In this document: positions 40,506 to 54,400 of the stretch, in pieces
How the letters are laid out: every line of letters starts with the position of its first letter
Numbering within the stretch: the stretch's first letter is position 1
Source: Micromussa lordhowensis
Lineage: Eukaryota; Cnidaria; Anthozoa; Scleractinia; Lobophylliidae
NCBI GenBank assembly: GCA_964020085.1
Contig: OZ026604.1
Coordinates: forward strand, 6,007,167-6,071,166
Direction: 5' to 3'
DNA: 64,000 bases
The notes under the pieces: generated by a model
Told to the model about the DNA's origin: nothing
Database searches by the model: none
The model's input: the letters and a program-made list of their open reading frames with translations, nothing else
Program-made: the position numbers and the translations under genes

Positions 40506-41675
40506 TATTTATAGCGCTGATTATTTATCATAGCCTAAATCCGTCGTTCTTGTCCGCCATGTTGGTTTTCCTCACCGCTGACCGCAATACCTGAGTATGC
40601 AGCAAAAATCGACGAATAGTTTCCAGTTCTCCTGAATTTAGATATCTTCCCATCCGCCACCACATGCACCTGACGGGGTGGTGGTGGTGGGGAGGGGCGG
40701 AGTACGTCCCCAAATTAACAACATGGATATTTGCCAGCAGGATCTTTACTTTGGAAACAGGACTTTGGGTTAAAGTGAGGGTTTCACAGTTCAGCCCATG
40801 TCTCTAAATCAAAATACTTTTATTCGCTTCTAATCAATGTTACCACTTTAAACCCCACCTCCCCCTCCCCCTCAGATGTAGTTCAGTAATGACATGCTAT
40901 AGTTAGTCGTGTCAAAATGACAGTTGACCAAAATTCTCAGATTTCAGTGGATTTTACTGACACTGCCAGCCGTTGAATTTAGTGTTGACCCATACAATTT
41001 ATTCTATGGTTGATGTTATGGCAATTTGCATGCAAAATTTCATACCTTGCTTACAATTGGTTCATAACCTATCAAAAACTGGGCCTGTGCCAAAAAGCAT
41101 GCACAGGCAAATAAATACGAACATGCAGCAAACCGTGAAACCCTCCCTTTAAAAATTTTTGCATGCACAATCATTTTACCTAATCAGAAGTAATTATAAA
41201 TTTCAAAAACAGGCCATTGTGATTTACTTAATTTCTAGGGTTGGGTTTTTTAAAAAGTGTCACTATTCCAACAGTATCAGCAGTGGTCCAGGGTGTCAAA
41301 GTAATGCAGTGAGCAGGCTTTTTTGCCAGTGTACAAAGGAGTATCCTAAGTGCCCCCCCCCCCCCACCACTCTTCCCAACAATTGGCTCGATTTCCAGCT
41401 GTTTTGTGGGCTCACTTTCCTTGCCCCACATGATAAACATCAGAACTCCCAAAACAGCTTACCCCCATTATCTCTGTTGAGCAACAAAGTGAAGTATGTG
41501 TATTTGCCTTTAACTGTGGTCAAATAAGTCTCCTTTGTACTTTGTCCAGAAAACCAAGATGAAACACAAATAGCTACCAGACAGACTGGGATTATTAATG
41601 GTTGTTTTAATTAATTTACTAAACAACAGTGAAGGAAACAGTGTCAGTTTATTGCACTTCATTCTATACAAGGCT
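40506..41675. other. Intergenic: TBL3 promoter side and RPL7 3' side
   Basis: No gene recognised. A C-run at 41350-41363 lies in it. The TBL3 promoter should lie just above 40505, but no TATA box stands out. Confidence 0.45.
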
Positions 41676-44600
41676 TTAGTTCATTTTGCGAATAAGCTGA
41701 TTGATCTTGTCCTCTCGGTTTCCATGATCACCGCCTTCAACAAAGTGTGTGGTAATCTTGCGGAAGCCACCCCTTGGAGAACTGAGCTTCATTGGCCACA
41801 GGAAGTTGCTAGCTTCCTTAAAGTGCTCACCCACAGAGTAGATCTCATGGATGAGATCCTCAATGCAGATGATACCACACTTGCCCAGCTGTTGCTCAAT
41901 GATTGAGTTGTCTGTGAGGGCAATGCGTTGTTTGTTGACCTTCCCATAGCCACGCTTGTAGATTAACTCCCGCACACTCTTCAGATTTGGGTACCTAAAA
42001 ATAAAAACAAATCATTACCTGTAATACACAATAATCTTAGGGGTCATCTCGGTTTCTGTTTTCCAATGTTTATTTATAGTTTTCGACTCACAGTAGCAAA
42101 AAGAAAATGCTTTTGGTGGCTTTGTTTTAAAATTCTCAAGTTTGTGTGTAAATGAAAGGCACAGTAAAGTTATGAACTTCAGTCCTATTGCATGTCTAGT
42201 TAACAGTAAGAATTCTGGCAATCAGTTCATTTGAGTGACAGTCAACAAGGCCATGCATCACAAAAGCACACTTATTACAAGGCAATATACAATAAAAATA
42301 ATATTCATTGTATGGTTTATCCCCCCAGTCATGGTCACAGAGTGACTCTGGGAAGCACAAGGAATATACAAAGCACCACACCAAACCAGTGCTCACACAG
42401 TGAGACACTGGGGGCAGTTTTGATCTCCAACGACATGGCAAGGAACAGACATCATGGGTTTTGTGTCTCCAGGACACTCAGCTCCTAAAAGCGATTAAGA
42501 CAGAGCCAGTGAGGGCCAACCCACTGGGTGTCACACGTTGGGTTGGCACATATAAAGCCGACAGTTCAAACCGATAACAATAATTATTTCAAATGTACAA
42601 TGTAATAAAGTTTTAAAATCTGCTTAGCATGGTACCTACATGTAATGCCTTGCTTACTCTAATAGAAAAAGACAAAAATTTTAGATTCCAGACATGATTA
42701 CAGGTAGCTTCTATCATAATAAAACCCGTTCTACTCACCCATAAGCAATATAAGGCTGCGCAATTCGTAGCATGTTAACCGTGGCTTTATTCAGCTTAAT
42801 AAACACACCATTATGGATCTGCAGTAAGCGAAACAATTGAAGAATCTTTCGCACCTTTGGACTCACTCCATTGATACTACAAACAAAAAGAAAACAAATA
42901 CACACAACACTGATTGTTTGACTCTTAGCATGCACTAGCAGTCATTTATTATTGTTGTCCATTATATAAAATTAATGATAAAAAAGGCACTAACAGGATT
43001 GTTCATTGTATGGTTTATCCCCCCAGTCACGGTCACAGAGACTCTGGGAAGCACAAGGAATATACAAAGCACCACACCAAACCAGTACTCACAAAATGAG
43101 GTACTGGGGGCAGTTTTGATCTCCAACGACATGGCAAGGAACAGACATCATGGGTGATGTGTCTCTAGAACACTCAGCTCCTAAAAGCCATTAAGACAGA
43201 GCCAGTGAGGGCCAACCCACTGGGTGTCACGTTGGACCAGGTGACATTACTATGTCACAGAACTTCACTTGTTCACACTATTAGTGTTGTACATAAAAAA
43301 TACTACTACTTGATATAGGCAGCAAAGAAGTAAAAAATAATCAGTCATGCCTTTTCCTTTCTTAGAAGATGGACTACAGCATATAATTGAAGGGGTGAGT
43401 GCAAAACCATGCTAAGTGACTATTTGGCTGAAAAAAAAAATGTTCGCGAAAGGGCCTGAATTTTGGCATGTGGGTTCCGTTTCACCTGAGAAACATTGCT
43501 CTGAATTTTTTTTCGCTGGGTTGCTCTTCGTTGTTGAGATATTACGTATGCAAACAACCCTCAGTTTTCCAAGCGGCATCTTTTGGAGATCTATTGTTAA
43601 AGGAAAAACAAAAGAAACCTTTTGTTTCGCTAACGGATCAAGTGACTATAACACAATCGTTTTTCACTGCTGCTTCGTTAGCTCAAGTGGATAACGCGCT
43701 GAACGGAGCTGATTCGAATTTGTTTTGTCGTGACACTCGAGGGTTCAATTCGAGGTCGGTGAAATGTTCTCTTTTTTGTTCTGTTTTTCTTCTTCTTTCA
43801 AAACCCTTCTTCGTGTCTTTGTAATTGAATTGCCGTTTTGACCGGTAAGGATCTGGATATGTTTTTTTTAGCTGCCATTGTGACGTTGGCTTTTGGCGCG
43901 CAAAGCATCGATTACTTTGATAACACAAATTCAGAGCTTACCTGTTAATTAAGCAGTGTTTGCTGGTTATTTCCACCGATATTCGAAGCTTATTTGAGGA
44001 ATATTTGCGACCGCCTGGTAGGAGATTTGGCATCATTAAGCCTTTGATCCTCGATGAAAGTCACCAGCATGCCTCAAAGAACCGAGGCGTGTTTTTGTTC
44101 CGAGATGGCTAAAGTCCGCCGTTAACTTAGCCACTGAAGAACAAGTGAGCCAGGTGGTAGAGTCTAGAAAGGATTCTTCTTCCAAAACAAAGCATCCGTC
44201 GCGGACTTAAAGCTCATTTGCTAAACTTCGGCATGTGTCAGTATTGGAAATTAGAACTGCTTTCTAGACTCTTAATATTTTCTTGAAATGGGCGGCCTTA
44301 ACATCCTCCGCTGCAAAAATTCCTGGGATATCCCATAATAATCTTTCATACGTATACGTATACGTATCGTGTGTGCCAGCGTGATGCGTGACTCAGACAC
44401 AGCCGGTAGGGAACTGGCGAGAGAGGCTAGGCAGCAAAGTCGAAGACCTTCGATCTAAGCCATTTTTATGGGCCAAAGAGAAATCGCAGGTCGGTTAAAT
44501 TCGCAAGCAAGCGTTCCGTGAGTGTGTATCGTGGTTTTCCAAGCAGATGTACTTTGAATTGCAATAGAATCGATCCCGCCGCGAAGAAAAAAGACAGACA

Positions 44601-47600
44601 ACGCCTGATCGCAGGTTTAACTATAGCAAGAAGAAAACTTCAGCTCAAATGTGAGTTTTGCTTTGTATTTCAGCCTTCCTTTGCTGATAAATTTTATGTT
44701 TCATGGGCTTTTTTTCTGCATGAGCAGCGTGTTAGCTTAAGGCTTGCTCTTTCTGTGTTGTCAGATATAATCATTTCCCGGAACGAGCTGAGTTTTTATT
44801 TTATTTCTTTCTTTCTTTCTTTATTTATTTATTCCATTTTCACTGCATTAGTTTTGAACCAAAAAAGTAATTTCACGTAGAAACATTTCAATCACTGACG
44901 CAACCAATTTGCAAAATGTTCAACCTCTCTCTCTAGCCACTATTCATTGACTTTATTTAGGTATCGATTCGTGCAAGTCGAGATTGTTTCCCGCGGCCTA
45001 ACACCCCTAACTCTAACGTGTCCTGACCTTAACTCTTGCCTAAACCAAAGCGCTAGCGCTAACCCTAAGCAACAACCCTAATCCTGAGCACTAGCCCTAA
45101 CCCTAAGCCTGAATGTTAACTCTATGCTCGACCCATAATCTGCGGACCCCAAACGCTAACCTTCAACGTTAACCCTAGTTTCAAGCGGTAATTTGAGTGA
45201 AATTAACCTCTTTGCGGCCGCATGTTAACAAGAAATCAAAGTTTTAACGCTTTTTCTACCTGAAATGAACACTTTCTAAGGTTGCGCGTTGTAAAAGATC
45301 AATATTTTGCTTGATTTTAAGTGAGATTACCGTCTTTGCGGTCACGTGCTGACGTGACCACAAACTACAGTTTTTTGCATACGTAACTTTTCGAAAACTA
45401 AGCAAACTTCAGCAAGAAAACATGCAGAACATTCTTTAACGCACCTAATCAAAACTACATGCGAAATTTGGAGCGTTTCTGACAAAGTTAAATTTTGAGT
45501 AAAACACCTTCCGCCCTTTTTCCACCGAAGTCTTCAATTACAAAGACACAAAGGTTTTTGAAAGAAGAACAAAAACAGAACAAAAAAGAAAAGATTTCAC
45601 CGACCTCGAATTGAACCCTTGAGTGTCACGACAAAACAAATTCGAATCATCTCCGTTCGGCGCGTTATCCACTTGAGCTAACGAAGCAGAGGTGAGAAGT
45701 GATTGCGTTATAGTGACTTCATGCTTTAGCGAAACAAAAGGTTTCTTTTGTTTTTCGTTTAACAATAGATCTCCAAAAGATACCGCTTGGAAAACTGAGG
45801 GTTGTTTGCATACGTAATATCTTGACAACGAAGAGCAACCCAGCGAAAAAAAATTCAGAGCAATGTTTCTCAGGTAAAACGAAACCCACATGCCAAAATT
45901 CAGGCCCTTTCGCGAACATTTTTTTTTTCAGCCAAATAGTCACTTAGCATGGTTTTGCACTCACCCCTTCAATTGATAACCCTTCACATTAACAAATCTA
46001 CATGTACAAATCTTGCGGTATTATTGATAGTGTTTTTACCAAAGATATAGCGATAAAGCCGAGGTTTAATTTACTCCACTAGAAATGTTTCTACAAAAGG
46101 AACACTTGTTAACACCATACTGGGCCGAGTTGTTCGAAAACCGGTTAACATTAACTGAAGTATTATTTTTCTCTTGTATAAAAATGTTTTTCATTGCTTA
46201 TGTTTTGTGTGGTTTGAGATTATTAAAGCTCTAAACAGGAGGACAAACAATACAAACAGAAAACCTCACCGAAAAGTTACAAAACTCAAACCAAAGTTCT
46301 TGTTTATCCTGGGTTGGCTTAATCTGGCTTTAAACAGCCCGGCCTTGATAACAAAACTCCACATACCCTCTGATACGAATAACAAAAGCAAGCTTGGCTT
46401 CAGCTGGGACATAAAAGTTGGCGTGTTTCCGTCCCATACGCTTCATCCTGATCTCATCCTTCTCTTGCTGACGATATTCCTTCACATATTTTTCAGCTCT
46501 TTTAAAGATTTCCTTGCGCTTCTCTCTTCGTACCTTAAATTATATATAAAGCTTTATGCTTTATTTTGAAAAGTGCAGTTAAGACATAAGCTTACAGTGT
46601 TTTTATGAATGATACATGCACGTAGCAATGTTTAGTATGCTGTGCAAGTTGGTTCTAAGTTTTTTGCAGATAAAACCCTACTACATGTAGGTGACCATTC
46701 AAATTTAAGCTTTTGAGCAGTACTTTTAAGTTGTACTTACTGTATTTTACACTATACGAGGTTGTTGAACATTTCAGTGATAATAATGAATGACAATTTT
46801 TATAGCACCCTATCCAAAAGCTCTAAGAAGCTTTACAATCAAGGTGAAAAGTTAAAAATAATAATTAAACAATTATTTAAAAAAAACGCTTGAAAAGACA
46901 AGTCTTAAGATCTACACTACATTTTTATGGTCTCAGGAATGTCATTCCACAGCTTAGATGCAGAAACAAAGAAAGCAGAAACAGAATGCAAAATTCTAGT
47001 CCGGTGTTTTTACATTATAAATCTGGATTATCCCTTAGGGTATGGCCCGTCAGTATCTTTAATACTTGCAAAACGAAATTCGAAATCTATTTTTTATAAC
47101 AAAGTAGCTCCTACGATCAAGGGTTACGGTAACTTCATCGAAAGGTGAACCGCTGTTTGAATATGATGACTTTTTGCCTCAAAATAAAGCGAGTCGACCA
47201 ACCTTTTTTTGCGCGAGCTGTACTTTAGCCCTGGCGGCCTTCAACTGTTCTAAACTCTTCCTCTTTTTGAGGAGAGTTTCGGGGACACGTGGAACCTTCT
47301 CTCTGCAGAATAAGAAAGCAAACGAACCAAGACAGTTTCATACCACAATAAAACAAATAAATTAAGACAAAAACCTGGTCTTAACTAGTCGACAAGTAAA
47401 GAATGACAAAGGACTAAGACTATGACGAGAAACAGTCACTCCGCTTCTTGTAAAATGTTGAAATATAATTCTTTGCCAGTGTTGAAAGATATCAAGCCAT
47501 TTAAGGGTTCGATATGACAAAAAGTTTTAACTTGTTTGGTGGCGCTTCGTTGGTTCGCTCGGGGAAATAAGTGAATAGAAAGGAAGAAACACAATGCAAA

Positions 47601-47698
47601 ATCCTTTTCTTGCTATAGTCAGAATAAAAGAAGTCTTTGACTTGTCCGGATGGAATGGATAGATACTGCTTACTACAACTCACAAACCTATCGGCCAT
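41676..47698 (-). CDS. RPL7: Ribosomal protein L7 (eL7/uL30 family)
   Basis: Five exons (minus): 47698-47688 (MADR start), 47302-47203 ([16 protein letters not shown]), 46533-46367 ([33 protein letters not shown]), 42876-42739 ([17 protein letters not shown]) and 41994-41676 ([20 protein letters not shown] to LIRKMN). All splice sites are GT-AG and phases join. The protein is a component of the cytosolic 60S subunit. Length and order match the metazoan family. Two introns each carry a U17-like snoRNA, and the large third intron also carries a 2.6-kb foldback element. Confidence 0.95.
42306..42542 (-). ncRNA. U17/SNORA73-like H/ACA snoRNA, copy 1
   Basis: In the last RPL7 intron, sense strand. 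It begins CCAACGTG and shares with vertebrate U17 (E1) the segments GGCTCTGTC, CCCATGATGT and GTTGGAGATCAAA; AGATCA is an H box. It ends ACA plus three bases (ACAATG). U17 is required for 18S rRNA processing rather than pseudouridylation. Length about 237 bases, slightly longer than human. Confidence 0.78.
43004..43236 (-). ncRNA. U17/SNORA73-like H/ACA snoRNA, copy 2
   Basis: A second copy in the neighbouring RPL7 intron, about 90% like copy 1 by eye, with the same CCAACGTG start, CCCATGATGT, AGATCA H box and ACA end. Differences lie mainly in the 3' hairpin and a few indels. Both could be functional. Confidence 0.76.
43387..45974. mobile_element. Foldback element with about 440-bp inverted ends carrying tRNA-like sequence
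   Basis: The left arm (43387-43829, from TTGAAGGGGTGAGTGCAAAACC) recurs inverted at 45535-45974, about 90% alike. Each arm carries a tRNA-like stretch: TTAGCTCAAGTGGATAACGCG (A-box type) and GAGGGTTCAATTCGAGG (B-box type). The 1.7-kb middle has no credible gene and includes telomere-like CTAACCCTAAGC runs (45000-45180). Open frames in the arms (117-118 codons) are arm sequence, not genes. Confidence 0.7.
45000..45185. repeat. Degenerate telomere-like CCCTAA repeats
   Basis: Repeated CTAACCCTAAGC, CAACCCTAATCC and AGCCCTAACCCTAAG units inside the foldback element. Degenerate, so an interstitial or captured stretch, not a telomere. Confidence 0.55.
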
Positions 47699-47708
47699 CG
47701 CTTCCCCT

Positions 47709-47722
47709 GGAAAGAGGAAGAG
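47709..47722 (-). promoter_or_regulatory. 5' TOP-like pyrimidine tract of RPL7
   Basis: CTCTTCCTCTTTCC on the minus strand, 11 bases before the RPL7 ATG. Ribosomal protein mRNAs start with such a C plus pyrimidine tract, which makes translation respond to mTOR signalling. Confidence 0.6.
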
Positions 47723-47811
47723 CGTGCTGGGAAATATTGCTTAGTAGCCGAGCCTCGATAGCTTTCTGGTCCGTGTAAACTCACTTGAGGTGTCCTCTAT
47801 AGGCGGATTCA

Positions 47812-47843
<32 letters not shown>

Positions 47844-50169
47844 TGCACACGGCTTTGCGCACAGAAGGAAACATGTTAGATATGAATTGACTTCAGGCAG
47901 CTAAAGAGCTAGTGAAACTTAGTACATGGTGACGTTTTTAGCTCTTTGGGTGTAATATTCAAGGGAAAGTTGTCTTTCAAAAAGTGCAGAATTTATGGGT
48001 GGCAAAAGCCGCTAATGAGCTCATACATTCTTTGTTAAATTTTGAGTTTTTAAACCCGTGTTGCACAAAAAGTATTCAATACACCAGGCTCATATTCACT
48101 GGCGGAGTTAATCGTACTATGACCTTTCAATAATCAGAATTGATTTATTTGTAACTCCATCAAAAACTGAATTGCTTATGCTAATGAGGCAAACATTGTA
48201 AACAAGGATTCCCCTATACCTTGGTTTCTTTTCTTTTCGTTCTTATTTTTTTCTTTTACTTTTTTCCTTTTCAAAGACAGAAGAACAAATAAGTACTACT
48301 CTTAACCTTTAATTGGTCTAGATCTGCTTGTACACTGTAAAAATGCGGGAATGGCGGAACGAGTCTCCTAGTGTAGTCAATGTTCGCTTGAGTCTTGCCT
48401 GCCACTGTTCAGGAAAGCGAAGGGCCCGTGCTTCTCCGCCGAATAGCACGTCTCCTCTCACAGGGGACCGTAGATTCCAGCCTATCACACCTAAGGCATC
48501 GGCAACTTTGATCTCACGCCCAGCTGAAGCTTACGGACCAATTACTTACTTCTAGCTTAGCTGATAAGAATATCACATTACAGGATGAGTTCAATCGAAG
48601 TACTTTTAAAAAATCTGAAGCTTTACTCTATTCTCTCCTCTTTTCTTTTGCTCAGCTAAGCTCATTCGTTTGCGTTAGTGATCTCACTAACTGACTGTTA
48701 AGGAGGCGCGAGGCGGTGGGGGTAAAAGTGAAAGAGACCAACTTTTAACTCTTTTCCAAAATTTTATTGATTAATAAAAATTCATGCATATAAAATGAAA
48801 ATCTGCACCACAGATTTATAGCAAAACTGAAAAAATAAAATTCTGCCTGCTTCAAAAGTAACTAACTCATCTTTTTGTGTTGTATGAATGTTTTAGTAGC
48901 TAGGGCGGATTTTTCACTCCTGATTTTTTGAGATCTAAAGCCGTACTTCATTAAAGGTGCTAGTCCCAGTCTTCTCTTAAAGTGCCCATGTCGTCAAATT
49001 TTTTATTTTCTTATCTTATTCTATATATCACCCTATGAACTTCTGCGAAAGAAAAATTCGATTTGGATAAAATGCAATCTTTTTTAGGAGTTTTAAAATC
49101 GTTCAAATTTGCCGCCATTTTGGTCCACCATTCGCACCAGTTGATGACGTAGATTAAGGAACACGTGACTTCAGGCTTGACTCATCTCGCTTGTTTTACC
49201 TCTGTGAATGTAAGTTAGTAGCTCATACAAAATGCTGGAAAGAAGCATTTTGATGGACTACGAAGCTAAATTTACAGAGGTAAAACAAGTGGGATAAGTC
49301 AAGCCTGAACTCACACGTTCCTGAATCTACGTCACAATTCTGAGCATGTCGATGCTGTGATCAGCGGCACGGGTCGACCGCAAGAAAATAGGATTTTCAG
49401 GTTTTTAAAACTTCATTAAAAGATCGCTTTTTATCCAAATCGAAAAAATTTTTCGCAGAAGTTCATTGCATGAAACATAGAATCAGATGGGAAAATAAAA
49501 CTTTTGATGACATGGGCACTTTAAGATGCTGGTTGTTTATTTTCGCGATTTGATGATGCTTATATCGTTCCAGTGTCGCACGTTATGGTTAAATACTTAG
49601 GCAAACAATAACTATAGAAAGTAAAAACAAAAACAATTCAAATCATTTGTCAAAAGAGTAAAACAAGTGAATTGGGCTCTTTTACTCCTGCAAAAGTGTA
49701 AGTCACATCAAGTGGAAACATAAGTGAAGCTTCGCTGTAAAGGGTGCTATTTGAGTTTATCTCTCATATCACTTCACTGCCGAGGTGATGCCTCTCAAGT
49801 TATTTTTAGAGCACTTCTGGTTTCAAAAATCCCAGGACGGTCAACACAAATTATTATCCGCCACGCGCGAAAACATCCACGCAACCTGCGTGGTAACACT
49901 GTCCGCGGAAGAACTGGGTAGCATGTCTAAAAATAACTTGAAAAGGGTTTCCTTGGCGTGACGGCTATATGGGGGATCGACTTCGTTAAACTTTATGTAT
50001 CCACTCTTAAAGTTGATCAAGAGTCACGCGGTTGCAAGATGCCGGAAAAACGTAGGAGGAATAAACAAATAATTGGCCTGCATGGGGTAGAGCTCGATTT
50101 CTTCACGAACGCTCCCCCTGCCCTCATAAGCGCCATATTAACTCCACGTGCTTGATTTAGAAAGAGAAA
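47723..50169. other. Intergenic upstream of RPL7
   Basis: Contains the TIR element at 48978-49524 and nothing else that I can name. The RPL7 promoter should lie at the 47723 side. Confidence 0.45.
48978..49524. repeat. TIR element (MITE)
   Basis: TTAAAGTGCCCATGTCGTCA and, inverted, GATGACATGGGCACTTTAA. A further inverted pair TTCGATTTGGATAAA and TTTATCCAAATCGAAA. The TTAA at both ends may be the target site. Confidence 0.72.
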
Positions 50170-50760
50170 ACTACCTTTAAACGGCCACAAGCCTAAATTT
50201 AATTCATTCACTTCTTTAGCAATGTTGAGACTTTTTTCGTGGTGCTTTAAGGCTTGCTGAAAATCACGAAGATTACCATAGGCACCTCTGTCTCCTGGCC
50301 TGTCACCTACTTCTTTAGCCATGTTGAGATGTAGTTCGTGGTGCTTTATGGCTTGTTGAAAATCATCGAGTCCTTGATAAGCATTGTCAAGATTACCATA
50401 GACACCTACTTGTCCTGCCCTGTCAACCACTTCTTTGGCAATGCTGAGACTTTGTTCGTAATAATTGATAGCTTGTTTAAAATGGCCGAGACCTCCCTCC
50501 CTGGTCACCGACGTCTGTTGAAATGCTGAGACGCCGCTTGTGGTACTTCATAACTTGCTTAAAATCGCCGAGACCTTCATAAGAATTGCCAAATTTGCCA
50601 TAGATACATTCTCCTGTTGACCTGTCACCTACTTCTTAAGCAATGCTGAGATGTTGTTCCCGATAATTGATTGCTTGTTTAAAGTCTGCGACACCGCCAT
50701 AAGCATTGCCAATGTTGTCATAGGCGCGACCTTCTCCTGCCCAGTCACCCACTTACGAAA
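50170..50760 (-). pseudogene. Decayed TPR-repeat gene fragment
   Basis: Repeats of about 40 residues of the type AIKHHELHLNMAKEVGDRPG with YGNL linkers, the GPSM2/kinesin-light-chain-like TPR pattern that is abundant in cnidarians. The reading frame breaks at least twice (a stop near 50637 and frame changes near 50510), and the 3' part runs into unrelated sequence. No start or splice context seen. Confidence 0.7.
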
Positions 50761-51438
50761 ATAACACAAACCCACTTTATTTTTCTTAAGATGTTATGAT
50801 GCGACAGCTCGCTGACTAAATATAGCTGCGTTGAAGAGTGATTAGTTTTTTTTCTAGAACCTGTCCGAGATCGATTATTTAATTTTCGATAACTCATATT
50901 CTGATCATAAAGCATAGGAAAATTAGCAAAATATTTTAATTTTCTTCCAGGGTCGCCCAGTTTTTCAGCGGGATGAATTAAGAAAGACACTGAAATGGAA
51001 TCAAGCATTGCCAATGAGACAGATCAGTGAACTTATATAACGCTAAGCCTCCTGACCCTAAGATGACTTATTTCCGTATATTATGTTTACATATAAAGTG
51101 CTTTATTTAACTTCTCTAAAATCTTCTACAATGGAGGCTTACATTTTGAAATTTCTTTTTTCCAGTGGCCAGCCAACAGTGATTTTATTCCTGACATCCG
51201 CTCTCAGACGCGGAATTAAATAAATATATCGTCAATATTGGTTTATTCCCACCAGTTCAGACGATTTTCCCGCGCTCAAATTTACCGTCTCGAAAATATA
51301 AGAGTGCGGAAACGCTACACTGTTCCGACAAATTCTTCTTACCAGAATTGAAAGAAATGTTTGCGAGTCCCTAAGGAGAATTAACATTTCAATTTTGCGG
51401 CTTAAAATGCATAGATCGTCACTGTCTTTTGACGCTTA

Positions 51439-54400
51439 TCAGCTCTCTGTGTCTTGATTTTGTCTCCTCGCTTGAGCAACTTTCGAGGCAGTCTTTCGTT
51501 TCAGTGCTTGGCAGATAAAGTCCCCCGCATCCATAAGTTTGTCCAAGTTTACTCCCTAAATAATAATAAATAAAAAAGAAATAAATGAATAATAATAAAA
51601 ATAGGCAAAGAAAACGACAGACATAAGTTTCTGTCTGTGATCATTTAGTCATTTGCGCGACTTGAAATATTTAGCTTACATCTTTCAAATAGACGAGTTT
51701 CGATATATTGCAATCATATATTGACTTGGTGCTGAGGCTTCGGGGAATAAAACAAAAGAAGCTATTTTCCATTGAACCTTTACCTGTATGTGATTTCTTT
51801 GTCTTATTCCCATAAGCCTCGGCATCAAGAAGGAATCTTATCATTTCGAAATTGGCCTGTTCATCAATTCTTTCTAAATCTACACATCACCCAAACAATC
51901 CCTGACAAAACAAAAACAATTTGATTTTTTTTTTTTTTAGTGACTTACGCCGTCAGTCCGTATCTTATCATTTCAACGCATCTTTCTGGCACTTTTCAAA
52001 TTTCCCGGGCGCCGCCATCTTGAATAATTGTGACGTGTCTTGGTTGCTCTTTTGTTCTGACACAAAGAGCTTTTGTCTAATAGCAAAAGGGCAACCATTT
52101 CACGTCACAATTATTCAAGATGGCGGCGCCCGGGAACTTTAAAAACAAAAATAAACGATTCTATAATTCATTTATTTCAGGTAAACGCGCTTTGTTAGTT
52201 AAAACTTCAAACAAATTTGATTCTTAAAATTTTATCGTGTAATTTGAAGTGAACTTTTTGTCACAGTGGAGGTTCCCTTTAATTGACTATAATTTCGAGC
52301 GTTCCTAGAATTAAACTCTCGAGTCAACCAGCGTAAATTGCACATTCTCATTTCCGCGGCCTAAAACGTTATTGAAGTTTTAAGAAGAAGCGTGATTCCA
52401 ATGATGTTTTTCTGTTCGTTTGCGTCATTGCAAGTGCATTTTAGTCCTTCTCACGAAGATCAGCTACTTTAGAACCATTAAAATGGAGACATGTTCATTG
52501 TAGTCTATGCCAAACAGAAAATGACGCGAATCAAATTAAATTTAAAGCACACACCGGCGCAAAATGGAGCTCAAGTATTTATTTAGCAGGGCACCATCGG
52601 TGCGAGTCAAACTTGGGATAAACACCATTAAAATGAAGACCCACCGTTTCAAGACCCATGCCATGTAGCATATAAACAACATCTTCAGTAGCAACATTCC
52701 CAGATGCACCTCGCGCGTACGGACAGCCACCAAGACCACTGACTGACGCGTCAACTGTCCGGACACCCAGCTGTGAATAGAAAGAACAACTGATCTACAC
52801 ACTCATCACTGCCGAGTCGTCCTGGACTTTCAGCTCAGCACGCTGTACGCTGTTATAGCGGTTTTCACTTCAGAGACGAAAGTCTTTCTAGTTTGGTTTG
52901 GTTTCGTATTGCTTTTGTATTGCTGAAAACTCGAAGTTCTCTACTACGATTGGCTTAAAAAACTCGCGCCACTTTGTTATCCAATCAGAAGAATCAATTG
53001 TGGCTCAATTGCAGACGTTTTCCCGCGCTTCGCGACGGCCACATGTATAGGCTCAGAGTTTTGATTGGTTCGCTGATTGGTCCTTTGTGATTGGCCATTT
53101 TGAAAATATTTTTTTTGTTTGATTGCTTTGCTTTTGGATTCACGATACTTAATTGAAAATCGTTCTTACGCTCCGTCTTCACTACGCCGGAGGAATTTGA
53201 AAACGTAGTATTATTTCTCCAGCAGTCCAGTTAGGCCTTCCGTCACAAAAACGGAGCTTTTCGAAAACGCCGGAGAAAAACTTTCGAAAACGCCGATTTC
53301 CCTTTGTAACTCATTTTATGTCAGTTTCTTTGCGTAAATCGCGCTCGAGATTCGACTTTTTAGTTTGAAATGCAATAATTCCGCTAGTAAGAGACATATG
53401 CAAATTTCCTCACACCCTTTTTTAGGTCTTTTATCTGTCAATCAGATGCAATAAAAAAGAAGTGAATATTCAACAACGCGAAAGGGCTGGAGCTTCAGAA
53501 GTAAACTCGATACCTCCGAGTTCGAGAGCAAAAAACTTAACCGCCTTTTAAAATTCGATAAAATAAAATCTTTTATAAGGTAGTTTAGTCTTTTAGCTTT
53601 AATTTGATATATAACTTGCCTTTGTAGCGAAAATACTCGCGCGACTAGAATTTTTTTCCGTGGGCACCTCGTTTTCCTTTACCGAGACCTTAAGCTTTCA
53701 TACAAACATGCATGTACTATGTATTACTTACTTGCAAGGCTGTGAGAATATTAGCCAAAGCTTGGCCATACGTGTCATGGCAGTGAATGGCTAGATTGGC
53801 GACTGGTACAGTCTCTAAGACACCTTCCAACATGGCTTGAGTTGTTCCTAGTAAACATTCCAAGTTCAAACACAACAGTTAGTACCCTGAGAACCAGACG
53901 CTTTTCTTGTACAGTTTACAGTTCCAGGCCCGGCGGCGGGGGAACTCCTATGAAAGAAGGTCGGAGATGCTCGTAGGAAAAGTTTAATTAAGCCCCTACA
54001 GATGCGTGTAAAGTCTCTGATAAGGTAAAGTTTGCAGACGAGACATGTGACCCATCAGGCCGGAGCTTATCCTGATTTCTGTAGCATGAAGAGTCTGGAA
54101 GTATTTCTAACCCCCCCCCCCTCCCCCCGATGGGATGCCAGTCCATCGCAGGGTTACCCCCCAGCATTAAATTTGCCGGTACCCATTATACACCTGGGTG
54201 GAGAGAGACACTTCTTGCCCAAGAACACAACAAACCCGGACCGCTCGATCTGGAGTCGAGTGCACTGACCACAAACAGAAGTTTTTTGATGGGTTCAAGA
54301 TATGGTATTTGTAGCAGTATAGAGTCAGCAGTGTAGAATAATTTGAGTTGAATTTCAGATCTCTCTCGATTTAGCCTGCGTCGCAGATGCTGCCTACCGC

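Noticed and set aside
43468..45891. ORFs of 117-118 codons in inverse orientation
   Set aside because: They are the inverted arms of the foldback element and contain the tRNA-like stretch; not protein-coding in character.
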